Positions 26,001 through 38,479 of a stretch of DNA of 64,000 nucleotides are shown in pieces (position 1 is the first letter of the stretch; each line of letters opens with the position of its first letter). The notes beneath the pieces were generated by a model. The model was not told the origin of the DNA, made no database searches, and worked only from the letters and a program-made list of their open reading frames with translations. The DNA is from Lamellibrachia columna (taxonomy: Eukaryota; Annelida; Polychaeta; Sabellida; Siboglinidae). The stretch is from positions 19,202,438 through 19,266,437 of the forward strand of contig OY759267.1 of assembly GCA_963662155.1 (NCBI GenBank), read 5' to 3'. A program made the translations under genes and the position numbers.

Positions 26001-29000
26001 CCTCTCAGAGCTGGGGTGAATTAAAAAATGAATTGGAATTATTCAATTACTGAAGTTGAATTGAAAGATGTTGAGTAAGTTGAATTGGAATGGGAATTGA
26101 AAGAAAATGAATTGAACCTAATTTTCTTGTGCTGGTGTGATCTAGTTTTATTGCCAATGTGGTCCTCAATCCAATCCTAGAATTGTATATGAACTCAACA
26201 TCTTTGTAGCAGCTAAACATACATTTGTACACCATTTGAAGATCTGAGGTGAGAACATCTGTCCAAATTTGAACAAAGGGTCTGCTGCTTGGCAATGTTA
26301 CCATGTGGCAATTGGAAAAAAAAATTCAGAACTTCTGCTCAAGTCAAACTATGGCGAGGTGTGATGAGCTTACTTTGAATTCAATACAGGTTGCAGCTCC
26401 TGCTCTAAGATAACATTTGTTGTCTGCCTGCACATATCTGAAACCATGCCCCTATCCCATGCGTTTGCGTTGGAAAAACTCCCATAGAATTAATTCGGAA
26501 TTTTAATTGAATTGGAATTGAAAGATTTTAGCTGGAATTTTAATTTAAATTGAAAAAAATTAATTGAATTGGAATTGATTAAATTGAGTTTAAAGGAATT
26601 TGAATTGATTAAATAGAATTTACCCCAGCCCTGATACTTCTGTACTATAGTGAACAACTGCTATTCCACCATTACTTTCCTGTAGCATAATGATAGAAGT
26701 ACACATACAAACTGAAAAATTTAACACTTTTTTGAAGACCTTTTGTGAATTGCTCATAAGGATTTAATTTACCTCCAACCTTTATATCTTGACAGTTTCG
26801 TCCAAGTAATATTATGTGTCAGCTTGCACAAGTACACCATTATCATGTTGATTGTGGTTGTAGGAGATTGGCATGCAGCAGGTTATGTCCCACCTGTCAG
26901 CAATCAAGAAGGACATGATTGTACTGGAAAAGAGTGAGTTCTCCACCCTGAGGCATGATTATGAGGTAATACCAGCAAATGCTACTTGGTATTATACGTC
27001 ACCAGGTGGTAACCATACAGCGATGCCACGTTGGATGTTGTGCAACTACCGCATTTATGATTCAGGTCTCACAGCAGACCAAAGTAAGCATTGCACAACG
27101 GGCAATGGCTATACTGAGATGAGCATCTACTGTAGCATGTATTTTCTCAGAGGCTAGGAAAATTCAAATCCTTAGACAAACAACTGTCTATCCCCACCCA
27201 GGAGAATATAATATAATCCATTAGGTGATGTGTGCAATCTTGGAGACTTCCTACTAACATCAGTTGACGAGTAGTAAAATATCAGAATCATATCATTTTA
27301 CAAATGAACTTTGGCCTGTGTTACAGCTTTTTTTTTCAAAAATATAAACTAACAATAAAATAAATAATATAATAATAATTTAATAATAATAATTTATGTT
27401 TTCTTGTCACACTCTTGTCTAAGACTAATAATTAGTTGTGATGGATCACCCCACATACCTCCTGATGATGTGCGTGTGCAGAAACAAGAGATGCGTGTGC
27501 TACAACTAGAGCAAAGACTCCAGGACGAGGTCTCCAAGGTCAAGTCAGGGATGTTGCTGGACATGAACCTCGAACGTTCAAGGGCCACAGAGTCTGTAAG
27601 TATCACAGAGCGAGTTGCTTAGCAGAAAAGGGTCTCAATTATATTACTCTGACATCCAAAATATCAGATATTGGAACCAAGTTGTTCTCGGTTGCCGCAC
27701 CAACTCGTTGGAATTCATACCAATTTTAGATTGCCTAACCTCTGGTTTTGACATGCCTCTGAGCTCGGGTTATGGTATAATTAACTATTATTGTGACCAG
27801 GAATTGTGAGATAATGTAAATTGTACAATTGTGTCACCACCATGTGGTGCCACTGTGTCCTGAAGCACCGTCCACTGTGTCAAGTATAGTACAGGGCGAA
27901 GATGTGTCATATAATAATTAATGACTCATATTACAGGTTGCAATCTAGAATTACATGATACATTTTCAAACAACATTTACATTATTTTTCATAGCCATGG
28001 TGAGAAACTGTGTAGGTATGTCAAGTCAGTGGTGAATTATCGTGTAGTAATTAATGGCTACAGCTAGATACTCTGTGCCAGTTTTATTGGGCATAAAACA
28101 CACATGCAGAAAACATAAATCAAACAGGACCAAGTGACAGTGTGAAACATGAGACTTGCACAGTTTCACAGTGGGTGTGAGATACTATCGCTGCCTGAAG
28201 TGTTTTTGATGTAGATTTGCTATAAAAGGTGTAAATAATGTAAATTTAGAATGTGCATTCGTTTGCTTACCTGATAGTTACGATTGTAAACATCAAAACC
28301 ATTCCTTTCAAATTCAACACATGTAGTTGTAAATTTCATCAGTTATGATTAAATATTGTTCAATTATGTATTTTAATAACACAGTTGAGCTATTAGATGA
28401 CAGATCACTGACATTATGATGTTATTTATTATTATAATTTTGGAAAACCAACTATTAATCAGGTAATATACTATGCTTCATCAAAGCAGACATCGTAGGG
28501 TACAATGGGGGTAAATATGTACTTGTTTCCTTTGCCACAGCACGCTCTTAGTGAGAAGGCTATAACGCAGCTGCAGAACAAAATGGATATTGAACAGTCC
28601 CACGTGGACAAGACAATCTCCATACTCGACAAGAAGATTGACAAAGAAGTGGCGAATTTGCTGGCCACATTTGAGAGATACCGCAATGACGTCATCAAGT
28701 ACGCAGCAGGTGAGGATTTCCAACTTTATTTATATATATATATATATATGTATTATATATGGTAAAATCTGCTTTAGCAGGCACCTGCCCATAACGGACA
28801 CCTGTCTATAATGGACACTTTTGAAAGTACCGAATGACTTCCTGTTAGTTAGCACTGTCCATAGCAGCCACCTGGCCAATGTGGACAGGGAATTTGGACC
28901 CAACCATTCATAGTCACTTTGTCGCTTGTGGGCAGCTCAAAGTGCATTGATAGTCCCGAAAGTCGGGCTAGCTGAGCCACCACTGATACGCACTAACTTC

Positions 29001-32000
29001 ACTACGTAGGTATTGTGTGTAATACCATCTGCATAATGTAGTCAATAAATAAGAGAAATTTAGTACTGGCTACAATGAATGTTGTTGAAAACAACCGCCA
29101 TATTGTGCGACTGACATCACACAATGTTGCCGTTTTTATAACAAACAGGTAATAATGTTATACATGTGCCTGATTATTGTCAAGTAACTTTAATGATATA
29201 CATACAAGAATGATTATAAACATGAAATATGTGTTTATTGCATTTTAATAAGATTCCAAATATCCTTGGAGACGTTTTCGGTGGCCTGGTCCCAGAGTTT
29301 CCCGAAATGTGTCATACCAGAATTATCATATGTACAAAAACGAACGTGCTTACTTTGCGACTCAAAGTTGACTTTATAAAAGCAGAAGCATTTTGGCTAA
29401 TGATTCATAGTCATCAGCCCACCGCTTGCGGGCAGTTCAAAGTGCATTGATAATCCCCTGATTCAATTAAGGTCACCACGAGTTGTCTCAATATTCACTC
29501 TTGGCTTCTTTTGGCAATCAAAGCAATTCCATCTTGCCTTTTCCTGGGGCAGTGATTGATTTCATCAACTTAGTTTATGGCTCACATCCAACTGACAGTC
29601 ACGGTAGCACTGACATATAGTTACCATATTAGTGAAAAGGAACGCGCTAACTTTTCGACACAAGGTTAACTTGATAAAAGCAGCAGTATATCGGCCAACC
29701 ATTCATTGTCGGCCCACTGTTTGTGGGCAGTTCAAAGTGCATCAATAATCCCCTGAGTCAATCAGGGACACTGTGTGCAGCCGAAATATTCACACCTTGG
29801 CTTCTTTTGGCCATCAAAGCAATTCCAGCTCGCCTTTTACTGGGGCGGAATACAACATCACGTCTTCAACCACTTGATCAGAGGATCATATGCACAGTCC
29901 AAGCACTCTACTACAAGCGGCGATGGTCACAAGGCATCCAATGTGGCTCGCTGCGTCAATGTTCTTGACGTGTGTCAGTAGGTAGCTGGCGCATGGAAGG
30001 AGACAAAGGAGTTGACAGTGACAAAATGCTTTGTCCTGTCCGGCTTCCCAGCAAACGCGACTGCAGCTGACTTCGAAGATGACGAAGATGACTTGACGCT
30101 GCCTTGATTTGCTTCACGAGAACACATTGAAACTATGTGACACCACGTTGAAACTATGTGACACCACGAGCATCGAAGAGTACGTCACGATGGACAATGA
30201 TTTGCCAGTGGTTGAAACACTGGGGGCCAACTGCTACTCAGGTTCAAAGAAGACGAAGCAACTCAACTGAAAGTGTTGATGACAGTGAGACCGACGATAA
30301 GCAAAAGGCTGATCTGATTACTTCAGACAAGGACACACTGAAGTGGGCCAGTGAACTGACCAACTACAACTTGGACAAAAATGACCATCCTGCTTAGCAT
30401 GGTTGCTGATATGAAGGCCCACCTACAGCAGAAAGTGCTGAAAGGACAGCAACAAAAAAAGTAGACTACTGTGCTCTCTTTCATTGGAAACTGAATTAAC
30501 TAGTGACAGTTGAATCTATGTGGCAAATTTTTTAAAACTATGGCTTTATACAAATTTATGCAAATTGACATTCTAATCTCAACGACACAATGTTATTTCA
30601 CGGAACCTCGTCTAGAAACGCCACTATTGTACACACATTATTTTTATTTAATATTCATATTGAGGCAGATGGATTGATTAAAATACATGTATTTATTTAT
30701 TTATGGTTAAACCTCTTTTGTTTGTTTGTTCATTTAGTAACATTAAAAATTAGTTTTTGCCACATGGCATTTTATTATGGAATGCACTGGTACACAACCG
30801 GCAGTATATTGATACATGTGCACAGCCATCTGAGAAGCTTCTTCCACAAACATGACAAATTTCTTCCAAAAGTTTAGTGATATTAACACCACACGTTGTT
30901 CCTGAAAACAAAGAAACACATTAACTAATGATAGCTCCTGTGTTTTTTATTACACAGTTATTTGTACCGCTCACGACAGTACCAACTAGCGAACGTCAAC
31001 GTAATCATTTATAATATGATGGCGCCACCTACTGAGTATATATATATATATATATATTGAGCCATACATTATTAACGGTTGTTAATAATGTATACATACA
31101 AATACAGCATACTAATCATGTAAACATTCAACAGTTTATGAGGGTCACACAGACATTCTGTCAGTTATTTGTAAATCTCTCACTGTGAATGACCTACTAG
31201 AACAAGAACAAGAAGTTTATTTTTGACCCCAAAAAAATTATAAATAATGAAGTATTTACACAAATAAAATAGATATGCATATATAATAATACAAGTGTGC
31301 ATATATCTTTATTTGAAACCAGTATATAAAACCATAATTAATTAATACAAAAAACCTTTTAATGTTAAAACAAATAGGGGTCAGTGGCTCCTATTAAGAC
31401 ACACTGTTGCTATCATAGGAGCCACCCCAGTTATGACAAATTAATATATTTTTTTGCCTTTTTCATGTCTCTCTCAATTATCTAAGCATGTGGATCTTAT
31501 CTGGCAGTATGTGTTTTTTATACCTGCTGATATAATCAAGTGTGTATGTACTTGAATATTAGAGTTTCCATCCATTTATGAACAATTAGCATTGCTGATT
31601 TTGGTGACATGAATAACAGTTTGGAAGGGTACATGTGTCTTTATATATTTTCAGAATTTTTTTTGGCATAAATTGTAAAGCCTTGCAGGCTATGAGTGTA
31701 TATCTTTTCTTTTACTATATCAGGAGTGTCGTTTATAATGTATGGCAAATTATATTTAAGAAATTTTTTGGCAAATTCATGTTTAGTTCTGGCAGTATGT
31801 ATATTTTTAGATTTCCGAGTGTCATGAAGGTGTATATTAACATTTGGAGTAATCTGCCAGTTTAATAAATAAACAGGTAAATGTCTATGAATGAATTTAA
31901 AGTAAAATTTTTATTCTTGTAACTTTAATTGATCTTCTATCTTTAACAAATTAAGTTGCTTAAAAAGTGACTCAGTATGTGAATTATATCCACTTAGTTA

Positions 32001-32373
32001 TTATACGAACAGCTTTTTTTCTGAATTTTCATTAATCTGTTTCCATTGTATCCTCATGCCATAATACAATAATTTATATGTGATAATATTAATGAGTTAT
32101 ATAAAAAAAATATTTCTAGAGGTACTACACTGTATCATGTAGACATGAATAAAATAAATGTTACATTACCATTCACAGATGGAATGCAGTAAACAACATA
32201 ACATTTGATGTACAGATTTTCCTGGAAGAAATAGACCAGCTGACACAGGTCATGTGACTGCCCCCAAGTTTCCCCTGTTGAACGTGTTTATGGAAACAGG
32301 CACTGTTTCTGTTTCAGGTGCGGTGATGACTTGTCTGACCTTGTGTCTAGGGTTCTTCCGATTGTGGTCCTAG
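23045..32373 (+). CDS. MCUR1: MCUR1/CCDC90 family mitochondrial inner-membrane coiled-coil protein
   Basis: Family member of MCUR1 (mitochondrial calcium uniporter regulator 1) and CCDC90B (DUF1640 domain), anchored in the inner mitochondrial membrane. Complete, seven exons: 23045-23189, 23628-23732, 25018-25121, 26864-26965, 27482-27595, 28541-28709 and 32318-32373, 795 nt, 264 aa. The N-terminus is basic and hydroxyl-rich without acidic residues in the first 25, consistent with a mitochondrial targeting peptide. Core landmarks: [50 protein letters not shown] and [13 protein letters not shown], followed by a long coiled coil. The last exon encodes a single membrane segment, [15 protein letters not shown], and then TAG. 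All phases match. By length it is closer to CCDC90B (254 aa) than to MCUR1 (359 aa); it may be the single ancestral gene. Confidence 0.95.
23733..25017. other. MCUR1 intron 2
   Basis: 1.3 kb of AT-rich intron. No repeats or genes recognised. Confidence 0.5.
26006..26633. mobile_element. hAT-like non-autonomous element, AATTGGAATT-rich
   Basis: 628 bp in the MCUR1 intron between exons 3 and 4. Ends CAGAGCTGGGGTGAATT and, on the other strand, CAGGGCTGGGGTAAATT. The flanking 8 bp are ATACCTCT (25998-26005) and ATACTTCT (26634-26641), 7 of 8 identical. The subterminal arms are made of GAATTGGAATTGA repeats, suggesting a relation to the element at 18639-19452. No transposase. Confidence 0.82.
28762..30470 (+). 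pseudogene. pogo/Tigger-like (DDE_1) transposon relic
   Basis: Begins with CATAACGGACACCTG and TATAATGGACAC sequences typical of Tigger-type terminal regions. Near 29835-29920 it encodes [20 protein letters not shown], the conserved segment before the last catalytic acid in pogo-type transposases, and further on an acidic tail ([12 protein letters not shown]). Stops and frameshifts break the coding. Three diverged copies of a roughly 55-bp segment containing GGGCAG.TCAAAGTGCAT lie at about 28920, 29425 and 29720, pointing to internal duplication. Lies in the last MCUR1 intron. Confidence 0.7.
30471..32317. other. MCUR1 last intron, right part
   Basis: AT-rich sequence with a short (TA)n tract near 31039-31060. 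Nothing else recognised. Confidence 0.5.
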
Positions 32374-33550
32374 TACAGGGACATGCATCTGACATCACTG
32401 CCACTGGTCAACCTGGTAGCACAATCCAAGGTCATATTCTCACAAAATAGTGGTGCATAATTAAGGCATAATTAGTTCGCCTATCACGTTGGTGAAGGGG
32501 TTCACACTATAGGGCACAGAAGATCAAGTCTTTCTTTCCAATGCTTTATTTAGGACTTTGCATCTTACAAAAACCATTGTGTTTTATGCCATGTCAGAGA
32601 GACGGTTCTTACCGAACATAGGTGAAGTTCATATCATGATGATATTAATTAAATTACCAGTGGTGCTGAACTGGAATGCAGAATTTAGCACATGGTCAAT
32701 AAATCAAGGAATTGGTGAAAGTGGATATCATTATAGTAAAGGGTGCATGTGTTTTTGTAATAGAGAGAGCATAATTATAATTGTTGAAGTAAAGAGCGGT
32801 TATTATTAGGCAATTGTGATTATTATAGTAGAGTGCACTGAAGTATATATTAATGATAGATGGATGCCGTCATTGCTATGGTAATGGAATTGGCATTTAC
32901 AATAAGGAAACAATGTGGATATTACAGTAATTACGAATGGGGTATATGTTTATATATATATATGTCTATATGAGATGTACGCTTCTAGTAATAATATATC
33001 TGTTTGGAGAAAATATGTATCTGTACAAAAACACCTGTTTTTAGCACATATGGCTGACCATAGATAGCAGTTGCATAAATAACCATCTCCTAAATTCTCG
33101 CATAAATATTGAATACCCTTTTCTGGTAGGGCGATCACATGTCTAGGTGACCCCACCTATCTGAGTTATAGGTTAATCTTTGTAGTGTTAGCAAACTGAA
33201 TTTTAATTATTACACCACGGTAGTGTTGTTATGTACTGCATTAAAAATGTTTGGTATGTTTTTGTTCATACACTGTACCTGCAATGTGGGCCACTTTTAG
33301 AATGTGATGTTGTAAGTAGATGGGGCAATGTCCGAAGACCCCGAATGGCCCACATTTGTTTGTATATAAGTATATTTAATTTCTACCAAACACCATAGAT
33401 AATAAATGTCAGACAGAAAGTCTGGCCATTTTCAAATCTATCTGGTTTTGGTGTTGTTGCATTGCGTAAATACTGTATACTTGTGAGTTGTGCTCTGTTA
33501 CGATTTATGTAAAACAACAATGCAATCAGAATTTAAACAAGACAGTAGCG

Positions 33551-33850
33551 AGAGTTGGTTATCTCTAACTACTATATGTACAAACACAATCTAGTGTACA
33601 AGACGGTAGCGAGAGTTGGTTATCTCCAACTACTATCCGTGTACAAACACAATCTAGTATACAAGACGGTAGCAAGAGTTGGTTATTTCCAACTACTATC
33701 CGTGTACAAACACAATCTAGTATACAAGACGGTAGCGAGAGTTGGTTATCTCCAACTACTATCCGTGTACAAACACAATCTAGTAAACAAGACGGTAGAG
33801 AGAGTTGGTTATCTCCAACTACTATCTGTGTACAAACAATCTAGTATACA
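33551..33850. repeat. 63-bp tandem array, about five copies
   Basis: Unit starts AGAGTTGGTTATCTCCAACT and contains an internal GTTGG...CCAAC inverted pair. Successive units are 61, 63, 63 and 63 bp apart. Because 63 is a multiple of three the array leaves an open frame of repeating 21-residue units on the plus strand; I see no sign that this is a gene. Confidence 0.9.
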
Positions 33851-34157
33851 GAAGGATTAGGTCAATGTTGGGTCATGGTTGGGAAATTTGAATAAAACAC
33901 AACATGGTTTTACTATACATACAACATTTCTATTTTCGTTTTAAATATGCTTCACTACAATGTACTGGAATGTTCATGTATATTTATATCTGGATGTATA
34001 ATTATACATATTTGTTGTGAACAACATTATTTTGTTCATCACTACGAATGAAATGCTGTATACCTGATTACCTGTATATCTTCATAGCCTTTATATTAAT
34101 AATAATACAAGACTCATGTAGCCAGCTATCTGGTTCACATATGATGTGACAATGTTC

Positions 34158-34210
<53 letters not shown>

Positions 34211-34244
34211 CTCATAGATGTTAGTATACAATGTGTATATAACT

Positions 34245-34286
<42 letters not shown>

Positions 34287-34377
34287 CACACACACACACA
34301 CACACACACCCACCCACACCCACACACACACACCCACCCACCCACCCACCCACCCACACACACACACACACACACAA
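34158..34377. repeat. Compound (TA)n / (CA)n / (CACC)n microsatellite
   Basis: Two TA tracts (about 34158-34210 and 34248-34283) are followed by CA repeats and CCCA repeats up to about 34377. A strongly purine/pyrimidine-alternating and self-complementary region. Confidence 0.95.
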
Positions 34378-35135
34378 CAAACAGTTGTACATACCTTTTT
34401 TAACGATAACAGAAAACAGTAAGCTAATAATTAAAATGTCATAAACACACTTGAACCTGTTCTCATGAAGTCCTACCAATAGCTAGGCATGTGGTGCTCA
34501 GTTTGGTCGTAATGAGCATCAATAAATAAATAACAAATGTATGTGAACACATCAGGTCGTAGTTTTGCCCAGAACCTGAGCAGGCATTGCCTCTTTCATT
34601 TATAAGTGACTAACATCATAAAACAGTAGTTTTCAACTATTCTGGTCATCTTTTAAAACTTTACTCTGCACCATTATTACCAAAGTAGCACCGACACAAA
34701 CAGCTGACGAAAGAGGATCAGCAGAAGTGAACCAATTTCCTTCAAATTCCCTATTACACCTTCATTGAGGGTCACTTGTAAATGTCCGATGCTAAAACTG
34801 CAAACACATCCCGATCCCTAAACTGGGATCAGTCAAACTGATAACATGGAGACCTTATAATAATGCAAGGAAGTGATGATCAAGGCATTAGATGCAATGA
34901 GTATACGTGTAAATACAATTCAATCCTGAAAGTAACAAATTGTCTTCTTTAAAATTTCCTTCCTTTAAACATAGTAAATATATATATATATATAATAGCA
35001 TATCCGTTTAATCACCAGCCCGATGACGGAAGTGTTAGCTAGCTTGGAATGATTATATTTTGTACAAAAGCACCCATGCTAATGCACATCATTTTATTGC
35101 ATACTTTTCAGTCGAGTCTTACGTGTGACTGAGAC

Positions 35136-37031
35136 TTAGAAATTGGAACCAACGAGTCTCTTCTGTATACAGCACAGGTGAGTCAGGTTACTCTCCAGCA
35201 TCTCAACGACCTCTGGCGTCACCTTCCGACAGAATGACACGTCGAGTTCCCGCAGCCGACCACACTTGACAAACAACCTCTCGATAGTTCGGTTGGTGAC
35301 AGCATTGCAGTTGGAAATGTTTAGCGACTTGAGCCGATTCAGACGGTCAATCACCTCGAGCAGGCCGCGGTCACCGACATGGCTACATTTCGAAACATGC
35401 AGCGTCTCGACACTGGGCACGTGTTTTGCGACAGCTACTAGACCATCGTCGGAGACTTCAGGACACATGGTCAGGTAGAGTGATTTGAGCTCGCGAAATC
35501 GCAACTCTTTCACGCTCAGGTCGGTAACCTTGATGCATGCCGTGAGGTCAAGGACTCTCAGCAGTGACAATTCAGAGATGTCGTAGACATGTGTGTCATT
35601 CTTGCGGTCGTCTATTAGTGCATTAACTTTAGACGATGCTTCAACGGGCTCGTTCTTGGAAGGTCTCCTGAAGATCATAGTTGACTGGCGACTGCGCATA
35701 CATTTGCACAAACCGCCATCGTCATGACTGTGTTGGCCATGCTGCACAATCTGGTCGACGTATCCCAGCAGGCCGTCGTCTGTAATGTTCTTGCACCAGG
35801 CAAGTGAGAGGAACCGCAGCTGCTTCAGATATTTGATGATGAACTGGATGCCAACGTCGCCAACACCAAAACACGAAGCAAGGTCGAGGTGCTGGAGCGC
35901 GCGCAATACAGCACAGACGCTAATGATCATTTCGTCGTTAACGTAACTGCAGCAGTTCACGTTCAGGTGAGTCATGTTCGTGAGCCCCTTAGCGCCGTTT
36001 TTCCCACACAGACCGATCATCATCGCAATTGGCGCAATGCTGTAACATGACGAGATGTTGAGGGTCTCCAAGCGCTGCAGTTTGTAGAGCCCACTCACCG
36101 AGTTGTTGCTGATGCAGCGACAGCCGGCAAGATTCAGAAACCGCAGGTCGAGTAGGTTGTGACATATGGCGTAGAGCGTCTCGTCACCGAGCTCAGAGCA
36201 CTGACCAAGGTCAAGGACATTGAGACTTGGCATCCTCTGACACAGCGACACCATTCCGTTGTTCGTCACCTCCCTACAGCACACCAGGTAGAGCTCCTGT
36301 AGTTGCAGGCCAACGATGTCCGCGAGCATCCCAAGCCAGATGTCGTTTATCGCTGTCCGACTCAGATTGAGGCTGGTCAGTTGCGAACTGTGAGTCTCGA
36401 CGAATTGCAGCACATTTTCAAACGTAAAAATGCACGATGATTTTCCACGGCCCGAGTACGCGGCACTGCTGTGAAATGAGATCTGGCTTCCTGCCAGGGA
36501 CAGATGCTCAACATTCGGACATACACCAACGACACGAGAGAACATCACATCTGACAGGTACCTGATTGAGTCCAGCTTCAGATCCTTGACTTTGGCGAGC
36601 GAGGACCTGAGTTGCTCTACCTCGGACTGCTTCTCGAGCAGCTGACCGGTCATGAAGAGGCTGTTACAACAACTGAGATCGAGGCTGTTAAGACTGTGAC
36701 ACTGGGAGACGAGTGTGATGAACGTACTCGGCGTGACATTGCTTCCCTTTAGCGAGAGACTGTGCAGGTTCACCGACATCACATCACAGCACTGTCCGAT
36801 GAACATCTGCATGGACGAGGACGACCCGTCTATGTAGTCAAGAGTGAGGTGCGGGTGTCTTCGGCGGCAGATACGTGCTATCTCTTCAGCGGAGGAAGGC
36901 AGGGAATGTAGAACGACCATTGTGTCTTGCAGCAAACGTGGATCGAGGGACGCCTCGTACCAATTCTTGTTGATACAGGAGAGCTCCTTTCGATCAGACA
37001 CACTTAAGAAGCGCATGATGCATGTGATCAC
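35136..37031 (-). CDS. F-box/leucine-rich-repeat (FBXL-type) protein, main exon
   Basis: Substrate adaptor type of SCF ubiquitin ligases (family inference). One 1896-nt terminal exon of 631 codons plus stop. It opens at the minus-strand acceptor TTGTAG (37034-37032) with GTG ATC, so GTG is an internal Val codon, not a start. The first residues, ITCIMRFLSVSDRKELSCIN, are the second half of an F-box; the first half is in an upstream exon I could not locate. From about residue 90 to 615 there are cysteine-containing LRRs of the AMN1/FBXL kind (LNVLDLGQCSELGDETL, LRFLNLAGCRCISNNSV, LQHLDLASCFGVGDVGI, LRELDVSFCRKVTPEVV). A charged, low-complexity insertion (about residues 425-490, HGQHSHDDGG to KNDTHVYDIS) interrupts the LRR series. 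It ends KRLVGSNF. I cannot assign a specific FBXL number. Confidence 0.9.
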   Translation of the reverse strand: MITCIMRFLSVSDRKELSCINKNWYEASLDPRLLQDTMVVLHSLPSSAEEIARICRRRHPHLTLDYIDGSSSSMQMFIGQCCDVMSVNLHSLSLKGSNVTPSTFITLVSQCHSLNSLDLSCCNSLFMTGQLLEKQSEVEQLRSSLAKVKDLKLDSIRYLSDVMFSRVVGVCPNVEHLSLAGSQISFHSSAAYSGRGKSSCIFTFENVLQFVETHSSQLTSLNLSRTAINDIWLGMLADIVGLQLQELYLVCCREVTNNGMVSLCQRMPSLNVLDLGQCSELGDETLYAICHNLLDLRFLNLAGCRCISNNSVSGLYKLQRLETLNISSCYSIAPIAMMIGLCGKNGAKGLTNMTHLNVNCCSYVNDEMIISVCAVLRALQHLDLASCFGVGDVGIQFIIKYLKQLRFLSLAWCKNITDDGLLGYVDQIVQHGQHSHDDGGLCKCMRSRQSTMIFRRPSKNEPVEASSKVNALIDDRKNDTHVYDISELSLLRVLDLTACIKVTDLSVKELRFRELKSLYLTMCPEVSDDGLVAVAKHVPSVETLHVSKCSHVGDRGLLEVIDRLNRLKSLNISNCNAVTNRTIERLFVKCGRLRELDVSFCRKVTPEVVEMLESNLTHLCCIQKRLVGSNF

Positions 37032-38470
37032 CTACAACCATACATAAAGACAGGCATCAGCAACTTGAATCTACTTGTATATCATTTGCATGCTTATTAT
37101 GTGCCAACTTTTGAGCATGCAGAGCAAACCAGCAAATGTAAATAACCATAGAACTTATAGCATAGTCATATGGGTTCATTTGCGGGTCTTACGAATTTGT
37201 TACCAGTCTTAGGTGTGCATGCACTGCTCAGGGTTGGCACATGTGATACACTGATGAGTACCAGTAATTGAAGGCTGGTGAATATTTACGTTTACTGCTG
37301 TATTAAAACATGTACTTCCTACCATTTTGTTGTGTTTCATAGCCCAGTATTTTAAAATGACATTGTGCAATTAGATCTGTACAGATAATGGACCATATAT
37401 ACCGTATATATGATCCATTATCTGATTACCACATAATATTATAAATAAATGTTAATCAACTTATCTGGAAAGAAGTTTGGTTTGTATTCAAACAACGTCA
37501 CTAATATTATACATGTCCATTCACTACTGATTTGTCATACTATCAAGCTCAACATGTAGAGGCTGTTATATTACAATAATGAATTTGCAAGATTATGAAT
37601 TGTGACATTTTAATTTCACGGGCTACCGCTATGTCAAGAGTGCGGGTAGTCTAGCAAAATTCGCTTGCCAAATGAAAACATATTTGTATAAACCTATTCC
37701 TATACTTGCCAATAGGATATGGCTGTGCTGTTTGTATAAACCTATTCCTATACTTGCCAATAGGATATGGCTGTGCTGTTTGCATCCAAACTCAAGTTAT
37801 GTAACATATTTTGACCTTTGTTTATTAAACTGTCCTCTTTATGACAAAATAACACGTTTGTTTGAGACTTGGCATTGGTTCGGTGTATGCCGGCCTCCCT
37901 TAATACGTCACTTGCTACAACGAGGTAGGTTACCTGATTTTCATAGAGCTGCACATGGGTTTATCGGTCATGCTGGTTAACGTGTCAGTGCTCAGTCAAC
38001 ATAGAAATGACTGGAATCTCCCACTTTTACAACATATTATGAGTAAACCACTGATGTGATATTTTTGATTTTAGTTGCACACGGTTAGTTTTTATTATCT
38101 CTTTTAGGTGCATAGCCAGTATTAGCCACCAAACAAAGACTTCTGTTTCACTTTAAGTAGTATGCATATGATTGTATTCAACTGAATACAATGCTACAAC
38201 GAAGTAGACAGTCGCCTTTTCATCTAAAACAATGAACAAAGCACCCACTGTTTTATTTCTTATTTGGATCACACATTTTTATTTTTTATTTTTATACTTA
38301 CATTCAGGGGCCTGGTGATACCATCAAAATATGAAAAGTGGCCCAAAGCAAAGCTTAGCAACATTGCACTAAAACGAGATAAAACATGGATGGATCAATA
38401 AAAATATATACAACAAAAGAAAGAAAAATAATAAATAAATAAGTAAAAAGTGATTTATCTATCTATCTGG
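37032..38470. other. Upstream region of the F-box gene
   Basis: Intron or 5' region. Contains two tandem copies of a 48-bp unit (37683-37778, starting TTTGTATAAACC). The missing F-box 5' exon was not found. No other feature. Confidence 0.4.
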
Positions 38471-38479
38471 TGGTCATGG

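Larger units (their letters stand above)
32374..35135. other. Intergenic region between MCUR1 and the F-box gene
   Basis: Contains MCUR1 3' UTR sequence (candidate AATAAA at 32698-32703), a 63-bp tandem array, a compound microsatellite and the F-box gene's 3' flank. The F-box gene's probable poly(A) signal is TTTATT at 35093-35098, i.e. AATAAA on the minus strand, about 40 nt past its stop. No gene recognised. Confidence 0.5.

Noticed and set aside
33555..33860. 101-codon plus-strand frame with 21-residue repeats
   Set aside because: Produced by the 63-bp array; no homology seen and no gene context.
37029..37031. GTG as translation start of the F-box protein
   Set aside because: It follows a splice acceptor directly and continues a half F-box; it is an internal Val codon.
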